Source: Variovorax brevis
GTDB taxonomy: Bacteria > Pseudomonadota > Gammaproteobacteria > Burkholderiales > Burkholderiaceae_C
Reading direction: 5' to 3'
Assembly: GCF_030317105.1 (NCBI RefSeq)
Contig: NZ_JASZYG010000003.1
Span: 434,001 to 498,000, forward strand
DNA length: 64,000 nt
Below, in pieces: positions 35,101-42,281 of the stretch (position 1 is the stretch's first letter; every line of letters starts with the position of its first letter). The notes under the pieces are model-generated. The model ran no database searches and was not told where the DNA came from. It saw nothing but the letters and a program-made list of their open reading frames with translations. The translations under genes were made by a program, and so were the position numbers.

Positions 35101-36020
35101 TCCAGCGGGCGGACGTTGGCGAGCGCCACCTTGAGCGAATCGAAGGCCAGCAAGTCCCTGTCCTTCTGGTCAATGACCTTGGCGCCGTGGACCGCGACCG
35201 TGCCGCTGATGCGCAAGCCCTCGGACGCGCCCTGCTCGAAATCGACCTTCAGATTGGCGTCCAGCGTGCCCCCGGCCAGCTTGACCGGCTGGCCGGCAGG
35301 CGCATAGGCCAGAAAATGAGACAGGTCGAGCCCGGTGAACTGCAAGTTGCCATCGGCCACGCGCTTCTCGGCAAAAGGCGTGGCCTGCGCGCTCGAATCG
35401 AACTTGCTGCCGTTCAGCGAAAAAGCCAGCTTGGGCTCGATCTTGACTTCTCGCTGCGACGGGAAATTGCTCAGGAATGGAACGTTCAGCGCCAGTTCGC
35501 GCAACTCGTGCTTCGGCCCGATGGCCTGGTCGTCGAAATCGACCGAACCACCGGAGAGGCTGATGTTGTAGATGGCAAAGCGCGCCGGATCGGTCTTGGG
35601 TTTTTCGGGCTGGTTCGCAAAGCGCTGCAGGATGTCATCGAAATCGTAGCTGCCATCCTTCCGGCGAACGACCTTCACGCTCGGACGCTCGACCGACACC
35701 GCATCCACCACCGGGGCCAGGCGCAGGATCGACTGGAGTTCGCCGTCGGCATAAAGGCGCCCTACTTCGACCTGGGCGTGGCTGCCATCCGCGCTGGCGA
35801 TGCGCAGGTCGTTCACCGTGAGCTCCAGCGTCCACGGTTTGAAGTCGATCTTGCCGATGGTGACCTGGCGCCCCAGCTTCTCGCTGGCGATCTTCTGGAC
35901 CTGGCTCTTGAGGATGGGAGGGACCGCCAGCCACGCCACCAACCAGAGGGCCAAAAGGGCGAGCACGGCCACGACTGCGCGTCGCACCCATTTGTTGACT
36001 TTCATGGAGGCAGCGTTCAT
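32166..36020 (-). CDS. AsmA-like DUF748 envelope protein with OmpA-like C-terminus
   Basis: This 1,284-residue protein has one N-terminal transmembrane helix (VVAVLALLALWLVAWLAV) and a long periplasmic part of AsmA/DUF748 type (SEKLGRQVTIGKIDFKPWTL...), built of repeating beta strands. AsmA-like proteins are thought to form lipid-transfer bridges between inner and outer membranes. Two Ala/Pro linkers interrupt it at about 570 and 830-900. The C-terminus has two pieces of an OmpA-like fold, IVFDPGSSSLSPSAKESL and ELAVERGVVVRDYLLEQ, separated by about 90 residues. The start could be at 36020 or 36005; neither has a clear ribosome site. Confidence 0.85.
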   Translation of the reverse strand: MNAASMKVNKWVRRAVVAVLALLALWLVAWLAVPPILKSQVQKIASEKLGRQVTIGKIDFKPWTLELTVNDLRIASADGSHAQVEVGRLYADGELQSILRLAPVVDAVSVERPSVKVVRRKDGSYDFDDILQRFANQPEKPKTDPARFAIYNISLSGGSVDFDDQAIGPKHELRELALNVPFLSNFPSQREVKIEPKLAFSLNGSKFDSSAQATPFAEKRVADGNLQFTGLDLSHFLAYAPAGQPVKLAGGTLDANLKVDFEQGASEGLRISGTVAVHGAKVIDQKDRDLLAFDSLKVALANVRPLEGIVHIGEVELAAPQLAVARDAQGKLNLLPTDPASGDVEKPAEVSRPVAEATKGAIAKKTWQIQVDKVGLHAGKVAWRDAKVRPAAAVDVSQLEVVAEGVTWPMEKPASFHGSTSVAGAALKFKGEATDKVAKVEAEVDQLPLSLAAPYLAQSLEPTLDGKLSGQIDVAWNKPDLKLIARRVAADGLALTQGKTALASVGRFELTDAQVDMTQHKLTIANFSATNPKIRIERDSEKRWMFERWLKTGSPQAGGTEDAKVAAPKPAAAETPPPGANTKPWELLIGTLAINNGVVSYADSANEKIPVEVEFTALNLKAQQLSPNSTTASPIDVSGRLTSGRRADPGRFSYNGKFVLKPLSTEGKLELGSLPVHAFKAYFASNAPNVDLRRFFLSYRGSVQYASDPAGLKASLAGDTAFDDVRVNSALIAPGTASSLDRSASQLLSWKSLSLRGVKLNLVPKTPLALDVRETSLTDLFARLVIDENGKLHLQDLASRTPIDLSAPAAPGAAPAPPAVGPDGKPAATTRKKFFGRGTVTKSAQPVAKPQGAAPSAELMVNAPEAAAAPAPPAVADAPPVDTGPKPVINFGPITLVNARIDFTDRFIKPNYSADLSQMTGKLSAFSSRPVDGKPVLADLELNGKAQQTAALEIVGKLNPLVQPLQLDITAKMRDLELAPLSPYTIRYAGHGIERGKLSVDLNYKVEPDGRLSATNKLVLNQLQFGEEVPGAERTLPVKLAIALLADRNGVIDVDLPLSGSINDPQFSVWPLVWKGIVNLIVKAVTSPMNLLTGGSGGGGGESSAIVFDPGSSSLSPSAKESLDKVAKALTDRPALRMTVVGTASLEQERTAYQREQLRELARAEKRRIAVRGGKEASEVEAVTDAEYPALITAVYKRADFNKPRNMVGLSKDLPLPEMENLLMANIPVNDETIRELAVERGVVVRDYLLEQKLPAERLFLGAVETKPKDEKWKPGAELKLETR

Positions 36021-36071
36021 CAGCGGCGAGTGTGCCGTAAATGCCGTCGGCTTCCCACCCATGCGGCCCAG

Positions 36072-36300
36072 AAATGAGAAAGCCCGGTGGCATGACGCTA
36101 AGTCGTGCTACCGGGCTCGATGGCGAGCCCAAGGCTCATGCCATCTTTTCGCTCGGCCGGAAGTGAAATCGTTCCAACCGTGCTGGCAGCAAAGGATTGC
36201 CACCGTTGAGGCCTTGACCGCTGAGCCGTTGGATGGAACTCCGGTGGCTACTGGACCTTGGCGAAACACCTGAAATGCTCAGGCACCCCAAGGTTAGGCG
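36072..36300 (-). ncRNA. Unclassified structured RNA candidate
   Basis: Read on the minus strand, this stretch folds into successive stem-loops: CCTTGG...CCAAGG enclosing CCTGA/TTCAGG (36290-36250), CCACCG...CGGTGG (about 36246-36199), GGCA...TGCC, GATGGC...GCCATC (36146-36119), and a long final stem AGCCCGGT...ACCGGGCT (36117-36081) followed by TTTCTCATTT. The last stem looks like a terminator. A weak promoter (TTGCAA, 17 bases, TAACCT) lies at 36321-36293. It may be a free small RNA or a regulatory leader of the DUF748 gene, which starts 50 bases beyond. No known family was recognised. Confidence 0.45.
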
Positions 36301-36413
36301 TCTTGCGAGCCCTTTGCAAATCGGATTTTCAATGGACCCGGCCGAAGCGATTCAGACCCTTTTTTGGGGCGCATCGAAGCAACCTTTAGCGATAAAGATT
36401 AAATTCCTTATGC

Positions 36414-36442
36414 TTGACCCGATATGTAGCGCCTCCTAGAAT
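36414..36442 (+). promoter_or_regulatory. Strong sigma70 promoter of the lytic transglycosylase gene
   Basis: TTGACC (36414-36419) and TAGAAT (36437-36442) are 17 bases apart, with an A/T-rich stretch upstream. The start of transcription would be near 36449, giving a 200-base leader with a CCCGAG/CTCGGG hairpin (36451-36475) before the ATG at 36649. Confidence 0.75.
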
Positions 36443-36648
36443 GCCCCAAGCCCGAGCCACCTACAAGGTCTCGGGGCCTTCTTGACTCCGCCGCCTTGTG
36501 TACTTTTTACTCACAGGCTTAAATCAGAGTGCCGCGCTCCTACCCATTTCAATTGCGCGGACCTGATACGACCAATCAACGTCGCTCTCTTCATCCCGGT
36601 CCGTTCAACGTGCTGGCGTGCGTTGAGCGACGCACCGAAAGGAAGACG

Positions 36649-37521
36649 ATGAAACAGGCGCTTGCAGCCACGGGACAGGGTCTGAAGACCATGCTCTCAG
36701 ACGTGGCCGATGGCTTTTTTGAAATCACGCACAACGGTTTTGCCCTGCTCGGGCTGGCCTTGGTGTTCACGGCGATCACCTTGGTCGCCCGCCCTGACCT
36801 CCGCCAAACTGGCGAAGACGAACTGATGGGATGGCTGCAGTCGCGCCGTCCGGCGCCCGAAGTCGCATTTGTGCCTGATCTTGATCTCGAGCCGACCGCC
36901 ATCGAGCGGACGACTGCCGCCAGCCCTGGCGACCTGCCCAAGCCGCAGGCCGCCGTGGCGTTCTGGCTCAGCAAGAAGTACCGCGTGGCTGCCGAGCCGC
37001 TGTCCGTGCTCGTTTCCGAAGCCTATGACATCGGCAAGCGCACCAAGCTCGACCCGACCCTCATCCTGGCCATCATGGCCGTCGAATCCAGCTTCAATCC
37101 CTTTGCGCAAAGCCACGTGGGCGCCCAGGGCCTGATGCAGGTCATGACCCGCATCCACGGCGACAAGTACGAAAGCGCGGGCGGCACGCTCACGGCCTTC
37201 GATCCCGTGACGAACATGCGCGTTGGCGTGAAGGTCCTGCAGGAATGCATCGCCCGCGCCGGTTCCCTGGAAGGCGGCTTGCGCTACTACGTGGGCGCCG
37301 CCAATCTGGCCGACGACGGCGGGTATGCCGGCAAGGTGATGGCCGAGCATGAGCGGCTGCGCCAAGTCGAAGGCGGCCGCTCGGTGCCCCTGACGACGCC
37401 GCAGCCTGCCCTGCGCGCCCAGCAACGTGAACCGGCCGCTGCCGCTTCCACGACCGCCGCCGCGCCCGTGGAGCCCAGGTCCGCGCCGGGCGACCGCGTC
37501 GCCTACTTGTCGGGTCTTTGA
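36649..37521 (+). CDS. Lytic transglycosylase (SLT family), membrane-anchored
   Basis: This 290-residue murein hydrolase has an N-terminal transmembrane helix (GFALLGLALVFTAITLVA) and an SLT catalytic domain: LDPTLILAIMAVESSFNP with the catalytic Glu, then SHVGAQGLMQVMTRIH and AGSLEGGLRYYVGAA. It should cleave peptidoglycan in the periplasm. The C-terminal 60 residues are Ala/Pro-rich and disordered. ATG at 36649 has AGGAAG just upstream; the frame runs open to a GTG at 36529 but that part is leader. It is followed by the glyA riboswitch. Confidence 0.9.
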   Translation: MKQALAATGQGLKTMLSDVADGFFEITHNGFALLGLALVFTAITLVARPDLRQTGEDELMGWLQSRRPAPEVAFVPDLDLEPTAIERTTAASPGDLPKPQAAVAFWLSKKYRVAAEPLSVLVSEAYDIGKRTKLDPTLILAIMAVESSFNPFAQSHVGAQGLMQVMTRIHGDKYESAGGTLTAFDPVTNMRVGVKVLQECIARAGSLEGGLRYYVGAANLADDGGYAGKVMAEHERLRQVEGGRSVPLTTPQPALRAQQREPAAAASTTAAAPVEPRSAPGDRVAYLSGL

Positions 37522-37580
37522 TCCGGGGCATGTCACTGGACCGGCGCGCGAGCCGGCCGACCTCGGCTAAACTCGGCCTC

Positions 37581-37712
37581 GTACGCGACTGGCGATTAGG
37601 CGCTTCACCCTAATAAGTAGTGGGTGCATGCGCTGACGTGGGGAATACCACTGGGAAGCGTACCGCCCGGCTCTGTCACAAGAACGGGTGATCAGCCGTT
37701 CGCCTGGGCAGC
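37581..37712 (+). promoter_or_regulatory. ZTP/ZMP riboswitch (pfl motif) upstream of glyA
   Basis: The conserved pfl-motif blocks are present in order: CGACTGGCG (37586-37594), GTGGGGAATACCACTGGGAA ending in GCG (37638-37660), CCGCCCGG (37663-37670) and CGCCTGGGCA (37701-37710). This aptamer binds ZTP/ZMP, signals of 10-formyl-tetrahydrofolate shortage, and switches on one-carbon genes. A further hairpin, CCTTGTT/AACAAGG (37713-37738), lies between aptamer and ATG but has no T run, so control may act on translation. Confidence 0.9.
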
Positions 37713-37761
37713 CCTTGTTTGTCGTCAGAAGAACAAGGACCATCGTCTTCAAAGGACTGCC

Positions 37762-39006
37762 ATGTACCAACGCAATATCCTGGTCGAACAGACCGATCCT
37801 GAAATCTGGGCTGCCATCCAGGCCGAGCACGCCCGCCAGGAACACCACATCGAGCTGATTGCCAGCGAAAACTACGCTTCGCCGGCCGTGCTGGCCGCGC
37901 AGGGCTCACAGCTCACCAACAAGTACGCCGAAGGCTATCCGGGCAAGCGCTATTACGGCGGCTGCGAGCACGTCGACGTGGTGGAGCAGTTGGCCATCGA
38001 CCGCGTCAAGCAGATCTTCGGCGCGGACGCCGCCAACGTGCAGCCGCACTGCGGCGCCTCGGCCAACGAAGCCGTGATGCTCGCCTTCCTCAAGCCCGGC
38101 GACACCATCATGGGCATGAGCCTGGCCGAAGGCGGCCACCTCACGCACGGCATGCCGCTGAACATGAGCGGCAAGTGGTTCAACGTGGTGAGCTACGGCC
38201 TCGACAAGAACGAAGCCATCGACTACGACGCCATGGAGCGCAAGGCGCATGAACACATGCCCAAGCTCATCATCGCGGGTGCCTCGGCCTATTCGCTGCG
38301 CATCGACTTCGAGCGCTTCGCCAAGGTGGCCAAGGACGTGGGCGCGATCTTCATGGTCGACATCGCCCACTACGCCGGCCTCGTGGCCGCGGGCGTGTAC
38401 CCCAACCCGGTGCCGCACGCCGACGTCGTCACCTCGACCACCCACAAGAGCCTGCGCGGACCGCGCGGCGGCATCATCCTGATGAAGTCGCAGCATGAAA
38501 AAGCCATCAACAGCGCCATCTTCCCCGGCCTGCAGGGCGGCCCGCTGATGCACGTCATCGCGGCCAAGGCCGTGGCCTTCAAGGAAGCGCTGGCGCCGGA
38601 GTTCAAGGCCTACCAGCAACAGGTGGTCAAGAACGCGCAGATCGTCGCCGACACGCTGACGGAACGCGGCCTGCGCATCGTCAGCGGCCGCACCGAAAGC
38701 CACGTCATGCTGGTGGACCTGCGTGCCAAGGGCATCACCGGCAAGGAAGCCGAGGCGGTCCTTGGCGCGGCGCACATGACGATCAACAAGAATGCGATTC
38801 CCAACGATCCGGAAAAGCCGATGGTCACCAGCGGCGTGCGCATCGGCACGCCGGCCCTGACGACGCGCGGCTTCAAGGATGAGGAAGCGCGCGCCACGGC
38901 GAACCTGATTGCCGACGTACTCGAGAATCCGCGCGACGCGGGCACCATCGAGACGGTCCGCGCCAAGGTCCACGCGCTGACCAGCCGGTTCCCGGTCTAC
39001 CGCTGA
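37762..39006 (+). CDS. glyA: Serine hydroxymethyltransferase
   Basis: GlyA converts serine and tetrahydrofolate to glycine and 5,10-methylene-tetrahydrofolate, the main one-carbon source. The 414-residue PLP enzyme has [32 protein letters not shown], and the PLP lysine in [15 protein letters not shown]. Full length, starting MYQRNI. The ZTP riboswitch ahead of it fits, as falling folate one-carbon units would raise its expression. nrdR follows 18 bases later, probably in the same transcript. Confidence 0.98.
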   Translation: MYQRNILVEQTDPEIWAAIQAEHARQEHHIELIASENYASPAVLAAQGSQLTNKYAEGYPGKRYYGGCEHVDVVEQLAIDRVKQIFGADAANVQPHCGASANEAVMLAFLKPGDTIMGMSLAEGGHLTHGMPLNMSGKWFNVVSYGLDKNEAIDYDAMERKAHEHMPKLIIAGASAYSLRIDFERFAKVAKDVGAIFMVDIAHYAGLVAAGVYPNPVPHADVVTSTTHKSLRGPRGGIILMKSQHEKAINSAIFPGLQGGPLMHVIAAKAVAFKEALAPEFKAYQQQVVKNAQIVADTLTERGLRIVSGRTESHVMLVDLRAKGITGKEAEAVLGAAHMTINKNAIPNDPEKPMVTSGVRIGTPALTTRGFKDEEARATANLIADVLENPRDAGTIETVRAKVHALTSRFPVYR

Positions 39007-39024
39007 TTCGAGAGGGGTTGCCGC

Positions 39025-39468
39025 ATGAAGTGTCCTTTTTGCGGCCACGTCGACACGCAAGTCGTCGAGACCCGCATTTCCGAGGACGGCGATTTTGTTC
39101 GCAGGCGCCGCCAGTGCGGTGGCTGCGAAAAGCGCTTCACCACCTATGAGCGCCCGGAAGTCGCCTTTCCCGCAGTCGTCAAGAAAGACGGCCGCCGCGC
39201 CGATTTCGACTCGGGCAAGGTGCGCGCCTCGATGGCGCTGGCGCTGCGCAAGCGTCCGGTGAGCATCGAGCAGATCGACAACGCGCTGCTGCGCATCGAG
39301 CAGAAGCTTCTTTCCAGCGGATTGCGCGAAATCGAGTCCACCAAGCTCGGGGAATTCGTCATGCGCGAACTCAAGCGCCTCGACAAGGTGGCGTACGTTC
39401 GCTTTGCCTCCGTCTATCGAAGCTTTGAAGACGTCGATGAGTTTCGGCAACTTCTGCGCGACATTTAG
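39025..39468 (+). CDS. nrdR: Transcriptional repressor NrdR
   Basis: NrdR represses ribonucleotide reductase genes when bound to dATP/ATP. The 147-residue protein has the N-terminal zinc ribbon (MKCPFCGH and [16 protein letters not shown], four Cys) and the ATP-cone domain ([20 protein letters not shown]). Normal length. The glyA-nrdR pairing is common in proteobacteria and links one-carbon with nucleotide supply. Confidence 0.97.
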   Translation: MKCPFCGHVDTQVVETRISEDGDFVRRRRQCGGCEKRFTTYERPEVAFPAVVKKDGRRADFDSGKVRASMALALRKRPVSIEQIDNALLRIEQKLLSSGLREIESTKLGEFVMRELKRLDKVAYVRFASVYRSFEDVDEFRQLLRDI

Positions 39469-39476
39469 TACGCCTA

Positions 39477-39517
39477 TTGGAAGCAATCTGCCTTTATCTG
39501 CTGGCAACTGCTTCCAA
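39477..39517. repeat. Inverted repeat between nrdR and the pilin operon
   Basis: TTGGAAGCA (39477-39485) and TGCTTCCAA (39509-39517) are perfect 9-base arms with a 23-base loop, just after the nrdR stop. It could be a weak terminator or a regulator site for the pilin operon; the T-rich tract GCTTTTTC follows 14 bases later. Confidence 0.5.
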
Positions 39518-39644
39518 AATGTCTCATTTGCTTTTTCACTGCCGTTGATCGGATAGGCGCCACCGGCTGTCGGCTGGCGCCCGGGAGGCATGCGCGTCAT
39601 GCCTAGCATCGCGCGCAGTGGGACAGGGAGAAGATTCAATATGG

Positions 39645-40184
39645 ATGCCGCCGCAGGCGCTGGATGCTTGCGGCTTTGCGCTGCTCGAGGCATTGGTCGC
39701 GGTGGCAATCCTGGCCGTGCTGGCGGCGATCGCAATGCCAAGCTTTCGCGAGATCAGCGAAAAGCTCAAGGTGCGATCGACCGTCGATGCACTGACCACC
39801 AGCATCTATTTCGCCCGCGCCGAGGCCTTTCGGCGCGGCGGCCATGTGACGCTGGCGAGGGTGGTCAGCAACGAATGCATCGAACCCGAAAAGGGCTCAG
39901 GCGAATGGGGTTGCGGATGGATCGTCTTTGCGGATGACGACGACAACCGCGTGCGCGCCGCGTCCGAAGAAATTCTTCAGGCCACCCCGGCGCAATCCGG
40001 ACTGCGCGTCAGGCAGACCCGCGGCAGTGCTGCATTGAATGGGAGCCCATTGGGTGTCTTCAGTTCGGGTGGCCTGGGCTTCATCGTCAGTTCGAGGACC
40101 GTCAAGGGCGTCACGACCGCCATTTGCATCTCGTCGGGCGGGCGCATACGCGCACTGCCCGGTCTCGACGATTGTCCCGATTGA
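39645..40184 (+). CDS. fimT: Type IV minor pilin, FimT/GspH family
   Basis: This 179-residue prepilin has a short leader ending MPPQALDACG and the processed N-terminus FALLEALVAVAILAVLAAIA with Glu5. The PilD peptidase should cut after Gly. The C-terminal globular part is GspH/FimT-like. ATG at 39645 gives the typical short leader; an in-frame GTG at 39618 is possible. It opens the minor-pilin operon; FimT-type minor pilins prime pilus assembly and in some species bind DNA for uptake. Confidence 0.85.
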   Translation: MPPQALDACGFALLEALVAVAILAVLAAIAMPSFREISEKLKVRSTVDALTTSIYFARAEAFRRGGHVTLARVVSNECIEPEKGSGEWGCGWIVFADDDDNRVRAASEEILQATPAQSGLRVRQTRGSAALNGSPLGVFSSGGLGFIVSSRTVKGVTTAICISSGGRIRALPGLDDCPD

Positions 40185-40192
40185 ACCCGTCG

Positions 40193-40741
40193 ATGCGCAA
40201 ACAACGTGGCATCACACTGTTGGAGTCCCTGGTCGCGATCGCAATCCTGGCCGTCGCCGTCCTGGGCGCCCTCGTGGTGCAGCTGCGAACCATGGCGGAG
40301 ACGCAGACCACGGTCCGTCGCGCACAGGCGATCCGGCTGATCGACGATCTCTCCGAGCGAATGAAATCGAATCCCGACGGCTTCGGGCAACTCGCCGCAT
40401 TTCACTCGGACTGGACCTCCACTGGCAGTGCAGATGCCGCTTGCGACCAGCAATGGTGCGAACCCAAGGCGCTGGCGCAATGGGACGTCGCCCGATGGAA
40501 GGAATCGGTCACGCAGGGATTGCCTTTGGGCCAAGCCACCGTGTTCGACGCAACCGCGCCCGACGCAGAAGGCGTGCGGCGCCAGTTGGCCGTGATGATC
40601 GGCTGGCGCGCCAACGAGCGCACGAATGCGGGCCCCGACACGCTGACCGAGGAAGTCAAGCCCTTCGACGTCGAGACCGGGGCGGCCAAGGTGCAATGTC
40701 CGGCGGGCCTGATCTGCCATCTGGCATATGTGCAGCCCTGA
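40193..40741 (+). CDS. pilV: Type IV minor pilin PilV
   Basis: This 182-residue minor prepilin has the leader MRKQRG and mature N-terminus ITLLESLVAIAILAVAVLGA with Glu5. The length and the QLRTMAETQTTVRRAQA helix fit PilV. It starts 8 bases after fimT; a TTG overlapping the fimT stop (40181) is an alternative. It should work with PilW, PilX and PilY1 in the priming complex at the pilus tip. Confidence 0.87.
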   Translation: MRKQRGITLLESLVAIAILAVAVLGALVVQLRTMAETQTTVRRAQAIRLIDDLSERMKSNPDGFGQLAAFHSDWTSTGSADAACDQQWCEPKALAQWDVARWKESVTQGLPLGQATVFDATAPDAEGVRRQLAVMIGWRANERTNAGPDTLTEEVKPFDVETGAAKVQCPAGLICHLAYVQP

Positions 40742-40760
40742 CGCGGATCCCTTCCGGTTG

Positions 40761-41558
40761 ATGGCTTCGCACCGCAACCCTCAACGTGGCGCGACCCTGC
40801 TCGAATTGCTGGTCGGCCTGACCATCGGCGCCTTGGTCATCGGCGCGGCCATGGCCTCCATGCTGATTGCGCGCGATGCCGCCACGTCGGTCAGCGACAT
40901 GAGCCAGCTTCAGCAGCAAGGGGCTCACGCGATGCGAAACATCGGGATTCAGGTGCGGCAGGCCGGCTCGCTGGATCTTCAGTTGGCGACTGCCGGCGGA
41001 TCGGCAACATCGACAACGGCGTCAACGGCGTCAGCGGCGTCCACGCCGACGGTCGTCGAATTCATCGACGGCTTCGTGGGGCTGGACGGTGGCGCCGCAT
41101 TCGTCGACGGCGTCGATGGCGCTGGCACCAAGCCCGACTCGTTCAGGGTCGCGAACCTGCCGGCGCCGCTGCTTGCCGCTCAACGCTTCGACTGCCTCGG
41201 ACAGGAGCCCGGCGAGACAGGAAGGATCGATGCCACGTTCGCAGTCGAAAAGGGCAACCTCCGCTGCAAGTCAAGCACGTCACAGAACCAACCACTGGTC
41301 GAGGGCGTGGCAGGGTTCCGCGTGCGATATCGCTTGCAGGACGAAGACAAGGTCCGCGCCATGCGCGCGAGCGAGATCGCAAAGGCGCAGTTCTGGCCGG
41401 GCGTGACAGCGGTGGAAGTCTGCCTCGACCTGCAAGGCCACGAGCGCAAGGACAGCGGCACCTACGTGAACTGCGACGGCCAGACAGTCACGCGCGACGG
41501 TCGATTGCATGTGGTGCTGCGCAACGTCTTTCACCTGCGCACGCAGTCGGGAGCCTGA
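40761..41558 (+). CDS. pilW: Type IV minor pilin PilW
   Basis: This 265-residue protein has leader MASHRNPQRG and mature helix ATLLELLVGLTIGALVIGAA with Glu5. A Ser/Thr/Ala stretch at about residues 82-96 (GSATSTTASTASAASTPT) is encoded by near-tandem ACGGCGTCA repeats and may vary in length. The C-terminal part (VEVCLDLQGHERKDSGTYVN, HVVLRNVFHLRTQ) is typical of PilW. Fourth position from the priming complex is not fixed; it fits between pilV and pilX. Confidence 0.87.
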   Translation: MASHRNPQRGATLLELLVGLTIGALVIGAAMASMLIARDAATSVSDMSQLQQQGAHAMRNIGIQVRQAGSLDLQLATAGGSATSTTASTASAASTPTVVEFIDGFVGLDGGAAFVDGVDGAGTKPDSFRVANLPAPLLAAQRFDCLGQEPGETGRIDATFAVEKGNLRCKSSTSQNQPLVEGVAGFRVRYRLQDEDKVRAMRASEIAKAQFWPGVTAVEVCLDLQGHERKDSGTYVNCDGQTVTRDGRLHVVLRNVFHLRTQSGA

Positions 41559-41561
41559 GCG

Positions 41562-42281
41562 GTGAAGAAGACTGGCTTGAAACAACATCAACGCGGCATC
41601 GCGCTTTTCACCGTGATGGTCATGGTGCTCCTGACGACGCTGCTGGTCGTTGGCACCTCGCGCACCGCATGGTTCAACGAGATGATTACCGGCACCGATG
41701 CGGACCACCAGCGCGCCTTCGAAAATGCGCAAGCGATCCTGCGCGACGCCGAGTTCGACATCCAGGGCACGAAGCCTGATGGCAGTCCCTGCAAGACCGG
41801 GGCGGAATTCGAAGGGAGTTGCCGCACGCATGAGGTCGGCGCCCTGGCCGCCGGCAAGCCCTGGTTCCCGCAAGAAGGAAGCGAAGACTTCGAGGAACTC
41901 TTCGCGTCGCTCTCCGCCAAGTTGCCCTCTTGCGCGCAAGGCATCTGCGTGGCCACGAAAGTCGCGCCCGAGTTCTGGCAAACGGCCACCGGCGACCAGG
42001 GCCTCGACAGGATGAAGCAGGTCGCCGCGCACTACGGCGAGTTCACGGGCGCCGCAAGCTCCGCGTCGGACAACGAACTGCTGAAGTCCAACGCCTGGTA
42101 CTGGGTCGAAGTGCTGCCCTTCAACGCCGCATCGCGAGCGCGCGGCGGCAAGAGCGATTCGATGGGCCCCGACGCCGCCAACCCCTATGTCTATCGCATC
42201 ACCGCCATTGCCGAGGGCCGCAAGCCTTCGACGCGCGCCGTGCTGCAAACCGTTTTTGTCTGGAAGAAGGTCGATTCTTGA
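41562..42281 (+). CDS. pilX: Type IV minor pilin PilX
   Basis: This 239-residue protein has leader MKKTGLKQHQRG and mature helix IALFTVMVMVLLTTLLVVG. It has Thr instead of Glu at position 5, as is usual for PilX/GspK-type subunits that cap the complex. The SRTAWFNEMITGTDADHQRAFE helix is also typical. The start is GTG at 41562, 3 bases after pilW. Its TGA overlaps the TTG of pilY1. Confidence 0.87.
   Translation: MKKTGLKQHQRGIALFTVMVMVLLTTLLVVGTSRTAWFNEMITGTDADHQRAFENAQAILRDAEFDIQGTKPDGSPCKTGAEFEGSCRTHEVGALAAGKPWFPQEGSEDFEELFASLSAKLPSCAQGICVATKVAPEFWQTATGDQGLDRMKQVAAHYGEFTGAASSASDNELLKSNAWYWVEVLPFNAASRARGGKSDSMGPDAANPYVYRITAIAEGRKPSTRAVLQTVFVWKKVDS

Noticed and set aside
36072..36300. tmRNA, 4.5S RNA or RNase P RNA
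   Set aside because: The terminal tRNA-like arm of tmRNA, the GGAAGCAGCC-type loop of SRP RNA and the core of RNase P RNA were looked for by eye and not found; only an unclassified structured RNA is reported.
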